Source: Chloroflexota bacterium (lineage in GTDB: Bacteria; Chloroflexota; Anaerolineae; Caldilineales; Caldilineaceae). From it: a DNA stretch of 64,000 bases. The notes beneath the pieces were generated by a model. The model saw only the letters and a list, made by a program, of their open reading frames with translations. It was not told the DNA's origin and made no database searches. The DNA lies in NCBI GenBank assembly GCA_016861025.1, contig BOKO01000023.1, forward strand, positions 1 through 64,000, given 5' to 3'. A program made the translations under genes and the position numbers. Shown here one piece after another: positions 50,809-60,997 of this stretch; position 1 is the first letter of the stretch; every line of letters begins with the position of its first letter.

Positions 50809-51656
50809 TTGACAGCTCCCATTGTCAAACCGCGCACCAGATTACGCGACACCAACAGCGCAAAGATCACCACCGGCAGCACGATCAGCGTCCCTGTCGC
50901 CATCATCGGACCCCAGCGAATGCCAAAGCCGGTCATGAAGTTGGCGGCTTCGACCGGCGCCGTGCGCGCTTCGGCGCGTGTCAACACCAATGCAAACATT
51001 AGCTCGTTCCAGGCAGTGATAAATGCCAGAATCGCCGACACAACAATGCCAGGCATTGCCAGCGGCAGGTTGATGCGGAAAAAGACCTGCCAGATCGTGG
51101 CGCCATCCACCGTTGCGGCTTCATCCACCTCACGCGGGATGGCGCGAAATTGATCGACGCACAGCCAGACCACCAACGGCACACCAAAAGTCAGATAGAC
51201 CAGAATCAGCGCCAGATGTGTATCGAGCAGACGAAGGTCACGCGCAATCAGGAAAAAAGGCAGCGCCACAACGATCGGTGAAATGAAGCGGTTCGAGATG
51301 ATCCAGAACCAGAGGTCGGATTTGCCGCGGAAATTGAAGCGGGCAAGCACGTATGCCGCTGGCGCGCCGATCAACACCGAAAGCGCCGTCGCCGACGTTG
51401 CCACGATCAGGCTGTTGACCAGACTTTTGGCTACCGTACCTTCCTCGTAGACAGAGCGGAAATGATCAAAGGTCGGTTGAAAAATCAGCACTGGCGGCAC
51501 CGCGAAGGTGTCCGCAGTCGTCTTCAGCGCCGTCGTTATCATCCAGTAGACCGGCATCAAGAACGCTGCGATCAGAATGACCGCAACGACACCCTGCCAG
51601 AGATAGGTAAATGTGTGGCGGCTTGCACCGCGCCGTGAGTGTGAACGGGCGCTCAT
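50805..51656 (-). CDS. Carbohydrate ABC transporter permease (MalG type)
   Basis: Inner-membrane subunit of 283 residues. The ATG at 51656 overlaps the stop of the partner permease gene (ATGA), which fixes the start; a longer frame is a shadow. It has six hydrophobic helices, and the coupling loop reads PREVDEAATVDGATIWQVFFRINLPLAMPGI. Overlaps the epimerase start by four bases at its end. Works with the permease at 51653 and the binding protein at 53212; again no ATPase gene in the operon. Confidence 0.92.
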   Translation of the reverse strand: MSARSHSRRGASRHTFTYLWQGVVAVILIAAFLMPVYWMITTALKTTADTFAVPPVLIFQPTFDHFRSVYEEGTVAKSLVNSLIVATSATALSVLIGAPAAYVLARFNFRGKSDLWFWIISNRFISPIVVALPFFLIARDLRLLDTHLALILVYLTFGVPLVVWLCVDQFRAIPREVDEAATVDGATIWQVFFRINLPLAMPGIVVSAILAFITAWNELMFALVLTRAEARTAPVEAANFMTGFGIRWGPMMATGTLIVLPVVIFALLVSRNLVRGLTMGAVK

Positions 51657-52537
51657 GCTTCGATCTCCCGATAGAACAGGCGAATGTAGCCACGCGACAG
51701 CACAATGCACAAGATCAATAACAGGATCGCCTGCGCCGAGGCCACGCCCATGTCAAACACGCGGAAGCCCACGCGCTGGATGTAGACGCTGACCAACTCG
51801 GTCGAGACACCGGGGCCACCGCGTGTCAGCACGAAGACCATGTCAAACAACTTGAGAATATCCGCCGTGCGCAAGATCAAGACTGCCGTCAGCCCAGGCA
51901 ACAGATAGGGCGCCTGCACATGCCAGAAAAGATTCCAGCCGCGTCCGGCTTCCAGTTGCCCCGACTCCAACACATCCTGCGAGATCATGGACAACCCTGA
52001 GATCATCACCAGCGCCACGAAAGGCGTCCATTGCCAGATATCGACCAGCGCAATCGTCAACATCGCTGGCACAGGCTCGCCCAACCACGAAACCGGCGGC
52101 ACGTTGAAGAGGCTGAGCAGATAGTTCATGAAGCCAAAGTCGCGATTGAACAGCAAGCGACCGATCAGCCCAACGACAGTTGGCGTCACCGCAATTGGCA
52201 CAACCAGCAGCACGCGCATCAGAAACGAAAGCGGCCGCCAGCGCATCCCATCGATAAATAAAGCAATCAGCACGCCAAGCACCACCTGCAGGGGCACCGT
52301 CAACAAGAAAAACTGCCCGGTGCGCAGCAGCGACTGCCAGAACAGCGGGTCATTGACGACTGCGGCGTAATTCTGGAATCCGACATAGCCGGTGCCCAGA
52401 TATTGTTTGGTCAACTGATACTGGCGAAAGCTAATATCCAGCGCAAAAAGCAACGGATAGATGCCGATCGCCAGCAGCACAATCACGGCTGGAGCGATCA
52501 ACGAAATCGCAGGCAAATTTACTCTTTGTCTCGACAT
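51653..52537 (-). CDS. Carbohydrate ABC transporter permease (MalF type)
   Basis: Inner-membrane subunit of 294 residues. The ATG at 52537 is preferred: the frame upstream passes through a perfect hairpin (52569-52607) that lies between this gene and the SIS gene. The first helix (LIAPAVIVLLAIGIYPLLFALDISFRQY) and the coupling loop QLEAGRGWNLFWHVQAPYLLPGLTAV are of the MalF class, although the EAA motif is degenerate (EAGRG). GTRGGPGVSTELVS-type sequence near the end matches sugar permeases. Coupled to the MalG-type gene by an ATGA overlap. Confidence 0.9.
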   Translation of the reverse strand: MSRQRVNLPAISLIAPAVIVLLAIGIYPLLFALDISFRQYQLTKQYLGTGYVGFQNYAAVVNDPLFWQSLLRTGQFFLLTVPLQVVLGVLIALFIDGMRWRPLSFLMRVLLVVPIAVTPTVVGLIGRLLFNRDFGFMNYLLSLFNVPPVSWLGEPVPAMLTIALVDIWQWTPFVALVMISGLSMISQDVLESGQLEAGRGWNLFWHVQAPYLLPGLTAVLILRTADILKLFDMVFVLTRGGPGVSTELVSVYIQRVGFRVFDMGVASAQAILLLILCIVLSRGYIRLFYREIEA

Positions 52538-52568
52538 GATCTGCCGCTTTCTCTCTTTCCGATTCAGG

Positions 52569-52607
52569 CTCACCTTCCCGGAAGCGCTGCGCTTCCGGGA
52601 AGGTGAG
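52569..52607 (-). promoter_or_regulatory. Perfect 18-bp hairpin between the SIS and permease genes
   Basis: Arms CTCACCTTCCCGGAAGCG (52569-52586) and its exact complement (52590-52607) around CTG. There is no T-run, so it is more likely an mRNA stabiliser or processing point within the operon than a terminator; it would separate the abundant binding-protein/SIS part from the permease part. Confidence 0.6.
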
Positions 52608-52633
52608 CGGGGGAGCAGCCTCACTGTCGCCGC

Positions 52634-53200
52634 TTATTCCAAATTCGTGTGTCGGTGACGCATCTGATCCGGCGTCTGCCCGCTCTTTTCGCGCAACATA
52701 ATTGAGATCAGATCAAAGAAAACCAGTTGCGCTGCTTCATACAGACTACCCATCGGCAAGACGCTTGTCGGTGCACTCTGGTCGTTTGCCATTGTCTGCG
52801 CCGGCAAAAAGATGACGGTGTCCGCTTGTTGCGCAGCTTTCCCCTGCGGCTGCGCTGTCACCACCATTGTGCGGCTGCCGCTCTCCTTTGCTACACCCAT
52901 CAGCGCCAACACTGTCGAGAATGCGCCTGGCCCGGCGCTGACAATTAAGAGATCGCCTTCGCCGATTGGCGGGGTTGTCATGTCGCCAACGACGTGGGCG
53001 TCCAACCCCAGGTGCATCAGCCGCATACACAGCGCCTTCATCATCAGCCCTTCGCGGCCCACCCCGTAACAGGCGATGCGTCTGGCGCGCAGGATTTCGT
53101 CACACATGCGCTCGGCGTCGTCAGGGGCGAGGGCGGCGAGGACCGCCCCCACCTCGCTTGTCGCCTGCGCAGCCATTGCATGGAACTCTGCGCCGATCAT
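52634..53200 (-). CDS. SIS-domain protein, 6-phospho-3-hexuloisomerase-like
   Basis: Sugar-phosphate isomerase of 188 residues made of a single SIS domain. ARRIACYGVGREGLMMKALCMRLMHLGLDAHVVGDMTTPPIGEGDLLIVSAG (about 36-86) is the pattern of the hexuloisomerase family (HxlB/PHI), and MGSLYEAAQLVFFDLISIML matches its C-terminal helix. In HxlB the phosphate loop is SGSGET; here it is SAGPGAF, so substrate handling may differ. It probably converts a 3-hexulose or related keto-sugar phosphate into an aldose/ketose phosphate. Located between binding-protein and permease genes; AAGGA precedes the ATG. Confidence 0.85.
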   Translation of the reverse strand: MIGAEFHAMAAQATSEVGAVLAALAPDDAERMCDEILRARRIACYGVGREGLMMKALCMRLMHLGLDAHVVGDMTTPPIGEGDLLIVSAGPGAFSTVLALMGVAKESGSRTMVVTAQPQGKAAQQADTVIFLPAQTMANDQSAPTSVLPMGSLYEAAQLVFFDLISIMLREKSGQTPDQMRHRHTNLE

Positions 53201-53211
53201 GTGTGCAATCC

Positions 53212-54627
<1,416 letters not shown>

Positions 54628-54808
54628 GTGATTCTCCTTAGCTACACAGTTTCATTCATGGTGATTCATACATGGTGAACCGACAAGAAGACCAAACAAC
54701 CAGAAACCACAACACAAGTTCGCATCGATTGGCGCCTGTTCGTCCAATCGACACTCAGTATGATTCAAGCCGGCTTGCACAATTGTTCTTGTCTGTGGAT
54801 ACATGTGC

Positions 54809-54837
54809 ATAATAGCATTATAAAATGCCACTGTCAA
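54809..54837 (-). promoter_or_regulatory. Strong promoter of the binding-protein operon
   Basis: On the minus strand TTGACA (54837-54832), a 17-bp spacer and TATTAT (54814-54809). The leader to 54627 would be about 175 bases. No LacI-type operator is evident at this promoter. Confidence 0.75.
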
Positions 54838-54983
54838 GCCTCTTTTGCACATAATTTCTCTTTTAAGAAAATTCGTTCACGCTTAGCCTAAACCAGCATA
54901 TCCGCCAACTTGGATTGCAAACGCCAGGAATGCAGGACGCTCCATGCGAGCACCTGGCTCACATTGGCACAAACTGGCGCAAC

Positions 54984-54995
54984 GTTAACGGTAAC
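54984..54995. promoter_or_regulatory. Operator-like palindrome upstream of lacI-type gene (O1)
   Basis: GTTAACGGTAAC matches the palindrome GTTAGCGCTAAC found twice downstream at 10 of 12 positions. It ends five bases before the -35 of the regulator's own promoter, which suggests autoregulation. Confidence 0.6.
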
Positions 54996-55000
54996 GAATT

Positions 55001-55029
55001 TTGTCAATTCAGACACATTTCTGTAGAAT
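55001..55029 (+). promoter_or_regulatory. Promoter of the LacI-type regulator gene (leaderless)
   Basis: TTGTCA at 55001-55006 and TAGAAT at 55024-55029, spacer exactly 17. Only seven bases lie between the -10 and the ATG at 55037, so transcription should begin at or next to the start codon. Confidence 0.65.
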
Positions 55030-55036
55030 GGGTTCC

Positions 55037-56044
55037 ATGAAAAAGCGTCCAACCATTACCGATGTCGCCCAGGCTGCCGGGGTCTCTCTCATGACCGTGT
55101 CGCGCGTGGTGAACGATAAACCCGGCGTCGGCGAGGAGACCCGCCAGCGCATCCGCCAACTGATCGAGGAGATGGGCTATCGCCCGAATGAGATCGCACG
55201 TGGATTGGCGACGCGGCAGACCGCCACGGTTGCGATCGTGGTGCCAGACATCACCAATCCGTTTTTTGCGCAGATTGCGTGCGGCGCCGAGGCGGTGGCG
55301 TTTGAGAAAGGCTACCACCTGTTTCTGCTCAACACCGCCGAGAACACCGACCGCGAAGTCGCCGCGCTCGACTCGCTGCAACAAAAAGAGATCGACGGTG
55401 TGCTGTTGTGCAGCCCGCGTTTACCGATCGACGATTTGGAAGCCACCATCAGTCAATTTGCCGCCGTAACCCTCTTCAACCGTGAGCTGCAAAACCCGTT
55501 GCCCAACGTGGCGCAGATCAACATCAACGATGTGCTCGGCGCGCAACTGGCGGTGCAGCATTTCGTCGCCAGCGGGCGTCGGCGGCTGGCGCTGATCGCC
55601 GGGCCGGTGACCTCCACTTCGGGCCAACGGCGCATCGACGGTTATCGCGCCGGGCTGCGCGCGGCCGGACTGATCTTTGAGCCGCAGGCGATGGAGCATT
55701 GTCAGCCCGTTACGGAGGGTGGGCGCATGGCGACAGCGCAATTGCTCGCCCGCCGCCCCAAAACTGACGCCATCCTGGCCTTCAACGACCTGGTGGCGGT
55801 GGGCGCCATCCAGGCGTGCGAGGACTCCGGACGGCGCGTGCCCGACGACATCGCCGTCATCGGCTTCGACGACATTCCCTTAGCTACAATCGTGCGTCCC
55901 CATCTCACCACCCTGCACATCGATCTGGAGGAAGTGGGACGTCTGGCGATGAGCAAGATTCTGGAGATCATCCAGCAGCCGGACGCGCCAGCGCACGCCA
56001 CGCACTGGATCGACCCACAACTGGTCATTCGTGATTCTGCCTGA
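55037..56044 (+). CDS. LacI-family transcriptional regulator of the glucuronide operon
   Basis: Regulator of 335 residues from the ATG at 55037 (an in-frame ATG at 55028 would lie within the -10 box). The HTH TITDVAQAAGVSLMTVSRVVNDKPGVGEETR (5-35) and hinge helix PNEIARGLATRQT are standard LacI features; the ligand domain (VAIVVPDITNPFFAQIACGAE, DAILAFNDLVAVGA, IAVIGFDDIPLATIVRPHLTTL) resembles ribose-binding proteins. The palindrome GTTAGCGCTAAC, typical for LacI proteins, occurs right after its stop codon and at the transporter promoter, with a variant before its own promoter. Likely inducer: glucuronate or a pathway intermediate. Confidence 0.92.
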   Translation: MKKRPTITDVAQAAGVSLMTVSRVVNDKPGVGEETRQRIRQLIEEMGYRPNEIARGLATRQTATVAIVVPDITNPFFAQIACGAEAVAFEKGYHLFLLNTAENTDREVAALDSLQQKEIDGVLLCSPRLPIDDLEATISQFAAVTLFNRELQNPLPNVAQININDVLGAQLAVQHFVASGRRRLALIAGPVTSTSGQRRIDGYRAGLRAAGLIFEPQAMEHCQPVTEGGRMATAQLLARRPKTDAILAFNDLVAVGAIQACEDSGRRVPDDIAVIGFDDIPLATIVRPHLTTLHIDLEEVGRLAMSKILEIIQQPDAPAHATHWIDPQLVIRDSA

Positions 56045-56046
56045 TA

Positions 56047-56058
56047 GTTAGCGCTAAC
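56047..56058. promoter_or_regulatory. LacI-type operator O2
   Basis: Perfect palindrome GTTAGCGCTAAC two bases after the regulator stop codon and 226 bp upstream of the identical site at 56273; the spacing would allow looping. Confidence 0.75.
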
Positions 56059-56232
56059 TCAAGCCGGCTGCCTTGATAACCCACTTCATCACCCCGCACA
56101 TCCTCCTCGACAATCTCCATCCTCACGGTCTTGCATTGATTTTCCGTTGCCTTCTTGCAGATGTCAAGCCCTTCGCCCAGAGGTGAGTTGCAACGGATGA
56201 AAAGCAATTTTCACGAATTTTGATTTTGCCTA

Positions 56233-56260
56233 TTGACATTTGGCGAAAATGTGCTATTGT
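56233..56260 (+). promoter_or_regulatory. Promoter of the glucuronide operon
   Basis: TTGACA at 56233-56238 and TATTGT at 56255-56260 with a 16-bp spacer and a TGC extended -10. The operator O3 lies just after the predicted start near 56267, an ideal roadblock position. The 56059-56232 gap before it shows no gene. Confidence 0.7.
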
Positions 56261-56272
56261 AGTATTCATCAC

Positions 56273-56284
56273 GTTAGCGCTAAC
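56273..56284. promoter_or_regulatory. LacI-type operator O3
   Basis: Perfect palindrome GTTAGCGCTAAC, identical to O2, placed directly downstream of the operon promoter and 51 bases before the transporter ATG. Confidence 0.8.
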
Positions 56285-56334
56285 TAAACAAGAGGTCGGT
56301 CAATTCGTTTTGAGGTTACCCAAGGAGAGGTGAC

Positions 56335-57639
56335 ATGAGCGTCATTACAACCGCCGAGAGCAGCGCGGCGATTGCCGCCAACAACCGCAAGGGGCGCTGG
56401 GGCGCCTTGTTTGCGATGGCGTTTGCCTTCGTGAGCGATAACACCGAAGGCGGTCTGGTCAACACGTTGTTCCCTGTAATTCGTACATCGTTGGGCATGG
56501 ATCTGGGCGCCCTCGGCATTCTGACCAGCGTCAGCCGCTTTGCCCGCATGTTGTTTGGGCCGCTGTGGGCGATGGCCGCCGACAAATATGGCCGCAAGCG
56601 CATCCTGATCCTGGTGACGGGCGTGTGGGGGCTGTGGACAGCCGCCGCCGGGCTTGCCCAGGACTTCACCCAGTTGCTGATCCTTTACAGCATCGGCGTC
56701 ATCGGCACGGTGGCGAGCGAACCGATCTCGAACGGGTTGCTTGCCGATATTTTCGAGGAGAACGAACGCGGGCGAGCGTATGGCGCTATCCGCTCGATTG
56801 GCTCGGCGGGCGGTCTCATCTTGACGCCGCTGATCGGTCAACTGTCGCGCGACCCGGAAGGCTGGCGCATTGGCATGTTCATCATGGGCGGCATCAGCCT
56901 GCTCAGCGGTCTCCTCATCCTGTTCCTGGTCAAGGAGCCACAACGTCACACGCCCACCGACGACGCCGACTTCGGCAAGTTCAAGTTCCGTGATGTGCCT
57001 GCGCTTTTCAAGATTCCTTCGGTCCTGTTGCTGGCTGGCATGTTGCCTTTCGTCACCAGTCTGGTGCTCTTTTCCTTCTTTGTCACCTATTTTGTCGATG
57101 TGCGCGGCTGGCAAAACGCCGACGCCGCCATTCTCTACACGGCGTTCATGGCCGGCTTTGCCATCAGCTCATTCATCGGCGGTCTGGTGGGCGACTGGTT
57201 CGACAAGCGCTTCGGGCCAAAGGGACGCATCATGCTGATGCAGATGTATCTCGCCACCTTTGCCGTCTTCTCCTTCATCGCTTTGCAGTTCGACTGGGGT
57301 AAGGGGCTCGAGGTGTATGTGGTCGTCTTTCTGTTCGGGTTGATTGGCTCGATCGGTTTCTCCGGTGTGGTGCTGCCGATGGTCTCGGCGGTGACACCGG
57401 TGGAGTTGTCCGCCACCGCCTTTGCGCTGCTCTTCTCGCTGATTCAGGGGTTGATTTCGGCGCTGATGTCGTTGGCGCTCGGCTTCCTGGCGCAGACCTA
57501 CGGCTTGCCGAATGTGATGTTCTGGCTGATCACCGTGCCCTACGCCATCAACGCTGTCTACTGGTTCCTGTTCTATCGCTGGTATCCGCAAGATGTCGCG
57601 CGGGCGCAGGCGCATCGCGCTGCCGTCCTGCAAGCGTAA
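56335..57639 (+). CDS. MFS transporter, probable glucuronide/uronate uptake
   Basis: Major facilitator of 434 residues with about twelve hydrophobic helices. The loop 2-3 signature is present as GPLWAMAADKYGRKRILI (about 76-93), with an acidic/arginine motif again at ENERGRAYGAIRSIGSAGG. AAGGAGAGG precedes the ATG. As first gene of the operon with beta-glucuronidase and glucuronate isomerase, and under the LacI operator, it most likely imports a glucuronide or free glucuronate; it is an MFS porter, unlike the GPH-type UidB of E. coli. A hairpin with T-run follows, so later genes may be expressed at a lower level. Confidence 0.88.
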   Translation: MSVITTAESSAAIAANNRKGRWGALFAMAFAFVSDNTEGGLVNTLFPVIRTSLGMDLGALGILTSVSRFARMLFGPLWAMAADKYGRKRILILVTGVWGLWTAAAGLAQDFTQLLILYSIGVIGTVASEPISNGLLADIFEENERGRAYGAIRSIGSAGGLILTPLIGQLSRDPEGWRIGMFIMGGISLLSGLLILFLVKEPQRHTPTDDADFGKFKFRDVPALFKIPSVLLLAGMLPFVTSLVLFSFFVTYFVDVRGWQNADAAILYTAFMAGFAISSFIGGLVGDWFDKRFGPKGRIMLMQMYLATFAVFSFIALQFDWGKGLEVYVVVFLFGLIGSIGFSGVVLPMVSAVTPVELSATAFALLFSLIQGLISALMSLALGFLAQTYGLPNVMFWLITVPYAINAVYWFLFYRWYPQDVARAQAHRAAVLQA

Positions 57640-57655
57640 CTGGACTTGCTCAATA

Positions 57656-57687
57656 GGGAGAAGGAGGTCGGTTCTTCTCCCCCTTTT
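57656..57687 (+). terminator. Attenuating hairpin between transporter and uidA
   Basis: GGGAGAAG (57656-57663) and CTTCTCCC (57674-57681) pair perfectly around 10 bases and are followed by CCTTTT. A short T-run suggests partial termination after the transporter gene. Confidence 0.5.
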
Positions 57688-57709
57688 ACTCTAGAAGGAG
57701 ACAATCGCC

Positions 57710-59482
57710 ATGTTGTACCCGATCCAAAATGCAGTGCGCAACCGTCTGGACATCTCCGGCATCTGGGATTTTAAGACCGACCCACACCACGTGGGCGAGC
57801 AGGAAGGCTGGAGCAACGGTCTGGTCGATGCCCGTCCGATTGCCGTGCCCGGCAGTTGGAACGAACAATACGAGGATTTGTTTGGCTATCTCGACCTCGC
57901 CTGGTATGTCAAACGCGTCTATGTCCCCTCGCACTGGCAGGGCGAACGGGTCTTCATTCGCGTGGGTTCGGCGTGCTATCACGGCGTCGTCTACATCAAC
58001 GGCGTCAAGGTGGGCGAACACGAAGGGGGCCATCTGCCTTTTGCTTTCGAGATCACCGACCTGGTGAAATGGGGCGAGGAGAATGTCGTCGCCATCAGCG
58101 TCGAAAACGAGCTGAAGCCGACGCGGGTGCCGTCCGGCAACATGGAGTCGTCGATGGGGATGTTTGCCAGCACCCCGCGCACGACCTTCGACTTCTATCC
58201 CTTTGCCGGGCTGCACCGGCCCGTCGTGCTCTACACCACGCCGCAGACATACATCGAGGACGTGACCGTGGTGACCGAGATTGCCGGCGCCAACGGCGTC
58301 GTCAAGGTGGCGGCGCGGTTGAATACGTCCCATTCCGGTCTCGGCGCGGCGACGATCCAGGCGGGCGACCAGACGATCAAGGGCGAGCTGAACTTTGTCG
58401 ACGGCGTGGCGGAGACGACGCTGGTCGTGCCCAACGCGCGCTTCTGGTCAGATGTCGATCCACACCTCTATGCGCTGACCATTGCGACCGACGCCGACAG
58501 CTACACGCTGCAGATCGGCATCCGCACGATCGCCGTGCAGGGCGGACAGATTCTGCTCAACGGCAAGCCGGTGAAGCTGAACGGCTTTGGCCGTCACGAG
58601 GATTTCATCGCCAGCGGCAAAGGGCTGAACCTGCCGTTGATGGTCAAGGATTATCAGTTGATGCGCTGGACTGGCGCCAACAGCTACCGCACCTCGCACT
58701 ATCCTTACAGCGAGGAAGAGATGCAGTTGGCGGACCGCGAAGGCTTTTTGATCATCGACGAAATCCCCGCCGTCAGCCTGCAATTTGACAACGACGAGAA
58801 CATTGCGATTCGTCTGCGCACCTGCCTTCAGCAGATCGACGAGCTGGTGGCGCGCGACAAGAATCACCCCAGCGTCGTGATGTGGTGCGTCGCCAACGAG
58901 CCAATGCCGCGCAGCCTCAACCTGGCGGCGTTGGGCGGCCAGGTCTCCGACCCGTCGGAGATGCAGGGCAAAGCCATGCTCGACGCCATGATCGCTCACG
59001 CCAAATCGCTCGACGCCACGCGCCCGGTGACCATCGTGACCGTGATGGGCGGCCCGCAGTCGTGGATGGAGAAGTGCGACGTCATCTGCATGAACCGCTA
59101 TTGGGGCTGGTATGTGCTGGGGGGCGAGCTGGACAAGGCGCGCGCTGCACTGGAACAGGAACTCGACCAGACCTACGAAATGTGGGGACGCCCGATCATC
59201 GTCACCGAGTTTGGCGCCGACACCATCCCCGGTATGCACGGCCATCCCACCGTCATGTGGACCGAGGAGTATCAGGCGGACTTTATCCGCTTTCATCTGG
59301 AGGTGGCGGCGGCGCGCGACTTTGTCGCCGGCATGCATGTCTGGAATTTCGCCGATTTTGCCGCCGTGCAGAGCATCGCCCGCGTCGCCGGCATCAATCA
59401 CAAGGGCGTCTTCACCCGCATCCGCACGCCGAAGATGGCGGCGCACGTATTGCGCGAGTTTTGGGTACAATCACAGGCATAG
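57710..59482 (+). CDS. uidA: Beta-glucuronidase (GH2)
   Basis: Glycoside hydrolase family 2 enzyme of 590 residues, close in length to E. coli UidA. Order: jelly-roll sugar-binding domain (about 1-175), immunoglobulin-like domain (to about 270), TIM barrel (LNGFGRHEDF...). Catalytic residues: acid/base Glu397 in MWCVANEP and nucleophile Glu500 in VTEFGAD. The NxK motif that recognises the uronate carboxylate in glucuronidases is present as NHK (Asn563, Lys565), which argues against a galactosidase. No signal peptide, so glucuronides must be imported first, as by the MFS protein encoded upstream. AGAAGGAGA precedes the ATG. Confidence 0.95.
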   Translation: MLYPIQNAVRNRLDISGIWDFKTDPHHVGEQEGWSNGLVDARPIAVPGSWNEQYEDLFGYLDLAWYVKRVYVPSHWQGERVFIRVGSACYHGVVYINGVKVGEHEGGHLPFAFEITDLVKWGEENVVAISVENELKPTRVPSGNMESSMGMFASTPRTTFDFYPFAGLHRPVVLYTTPQTYIEDVTVVTEIAGANGVVKVAARLNTSHSGLGAATIQAGDQTIKGELNFVDGVAETTLVVPNARFWSDVDPHLYALTIATDADSYTLQIGIRTIAVQGGQILLNGKPVKLNGFGRHEDFIASGKGLNLPLMVKDYQLMRWTGANSYRTSHYPYSEEEMQLADREGFLIIDEIPAVSLQFDNDENIAIRLRTCLQQIDELVARDKNHPSVVMWCVANEPMPRSLNLAALGGQVSDPSEMQGKAMLDAMIAHAKSLDATRPVTIVTVMGGPQSWMEKCDVICMNRYWGWYVLGGELDKARAALEQELDQTYEMWGRPIIVTEFGADTIPGMHGHPTVMWTEEYQADFIRFHLEVAAARDFVAGMHVWNFADFAAVQSIARVAGINHKGVFTRIRTPKMAAHVLREFWVQSQA

Positions 59483-59556
59483 GGCGCGCTCTAGTGCACG
59501 ACGCGCCTGCCACAACCCAACCGGCGCACAGAATCGTTTTAAGGAGGATGAAGATC

Positions 59557-60975
59557 ATGTCGGAAAAAACCTGGCGACTTTCACCGGATCGCTGTTTTGC
59601 GGCGGAGCCGACGCAGCGCGCCGTTGCCCGCGACCTCTACGCCGCCGTCAAAGACCTGCCGCTGATTGCGCCGCACGGTCATGTGCCGCCGGCGCTGCTG
59701 GCTGACCCGGATGCACGGCTTGGCACGCCCGCCGAACTGTTCATCATTCCCGATCACTACATCCTGCGCATGCTCTACAGCCAGGGCGTGGCGCTGGAAG
59801 AGCTGGGCGTGCCCCGTCGCGATGGCGCGGCGGTCGAAACCGATCACCGCCGCATCTGGCAGCGTTTCGCCGAAAACTTTCATCTCTTCCGCGCCACGCC
59901 GACCGGGCTGTGGCTGGCGGATGAGCTGACGACCCTCTTCGGCGTGGAAGAGCGGCTGACCGGCGCCAGCGCACAGCGCATCTACGATCACCTGGAGGCG
60001 CAGTTGGCGCGGCCAGAATTCACCCCGCGTGCGTTGCTCAACCGCTTCGGCATCGAAGTGCTCTGCACCACCGACGCCGCCACCGACCCGCTCGACCACC
60101 ACCGCAAGCTGCACGCCGAAGGGCTGACGCACATCCGCCCGACTTTTCGCCCCGACGCGGTGGTGAATCTGGACAACCCGACCTGGCGCACGCAGATCGA
60201 CGCGCTCAGCGCGGTCTCCGGCGTCGATGTCGTCGATTACGCCAGCTATGTGCAGGCGCTGGAGCAGCGCCGCGCCGCCTTTAAGCAACTCGGCGCGCTG
60301 GCGACCGACCACGCCGCGCTGACGCCTTACACGGCGCGGCTCAGCACGCACGAGGCGGAAGCCATTTTCCAGCGCGCGCTGCACGGCCAGGCTGACGCTG
60401 CCGACGCCGTCGCCTTCACCGGGCACATGCTGATGGAGATGGCGCGCATGAGCATCGAGGACGGGCTGGTGATGCAGCTTCACGTCGGCAGCCTGCGCAA
60501 CCACCATGACGTGCTCTTCACTCACTTTGGTCCCGACATGGGCGCCGACATTCCAATCGCGACCGAGTGGACGCGCAACCTGCGCCCGCTGCTCAACGCC
60601 TACGGCGCCGACCCGCGCTTCCGGCTGATTCTCTTTACGCTCGACGAGAGCACCTACGGTCGCGAGCTGGCGCCGCTCGCTGGACACTATCCCGCCGTGC
60701 GCCTGGGGCCGCCGTGGTGGTTCTTTGACAGCGTCAACGGGATGCGGCGCTTCTTCGACCGCGTGATCGAGACCGCCGGGCTGTACAACACCGCCGGTTT
60801 CAACGACGACACGCGCGCCTTCGCCTCGATCCCCTCACGACATGATGTGTGGCGCCGCGTCAGTTGCGACTGGCTGGCCGGGTTGGTGGTGCAGGGCATG
60901 TTGGCGGAGGATGAAGCCGCCGAGATGGCGTATGAATGCGCCTATGGGTTGGCGAAGCGCGCGTATTGCGCATGA
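59557..60975 (+). CDS. uxaC: Glucuronate isomerase
   Basis: Cytoplasmic isomerase of 472 residues that turns D-glucuronate into D-fructuronate (and galacturonate into tagaturonate). AAGGAGG at 59541-59547 lies too close to an ATG at 59548 but nine bases from the one at 59557, which is chosen. Family pattern: LPLIAPHGHVPP (metal-site histidines), ILRMLYSQGV, FGIEVLCTTDAATDPLDHH, and LGPPWWFFDSVNGMRRFFD near the C-terminus. Amidohydrolase-like barrel. It follows uidA by about 75 bases and uses the sugar that UidA releases. Confidence 0.95.
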   Translation: MSEKTWRLSPDRCFAAEPTQRAVARDLYAAVKDLPLIAPHGHVPPALLADPDARLGTPAELFIIPDHYILRMLYSQGVALEELGVPRRDGAAVETDHRRIWQRFAENFHLFRATPTGLWLADELTTLFGVEERLTGASAQRIYDHLEAQLARPEFTPRALLNRFGIEVLCTTDAATDPLDHHRKLHAEGLTHIRPTFRPDAVVNLDNPTWRTQIDALSAVSGVDVVDYASYVQALEQRRAAFKQLGALATDHAALTPYTARLSTHEAEAIFQRALHGQADAADAVAFTGHMLMEMARMSIEDGLVMQLHVGSLRNHHDVLFTHFGPDMGADIPIATEWTRNLRPLLNAYGADPRFRLILFTLDESTYGRELAPLAGHYPAVRLGPPWWFFDSVNGMRRFFDRVIETAGLYNTAGFNDDTRAFASIPSRHDVWRRVSCDWLAGLVVQGMLAEDEAAEMAYECAYGLAKRAYCA

Positions 60976-60997
60976 AAACAGAAACGAGAAAACGCTT

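Noticed and set aside
58882..59556. N-terminal extension of the glucuronate isomerase frame
   Set aside because: The frame is open upstream only as a shadow of uidA; the family start and the ribosome site place the ATG at 59557.
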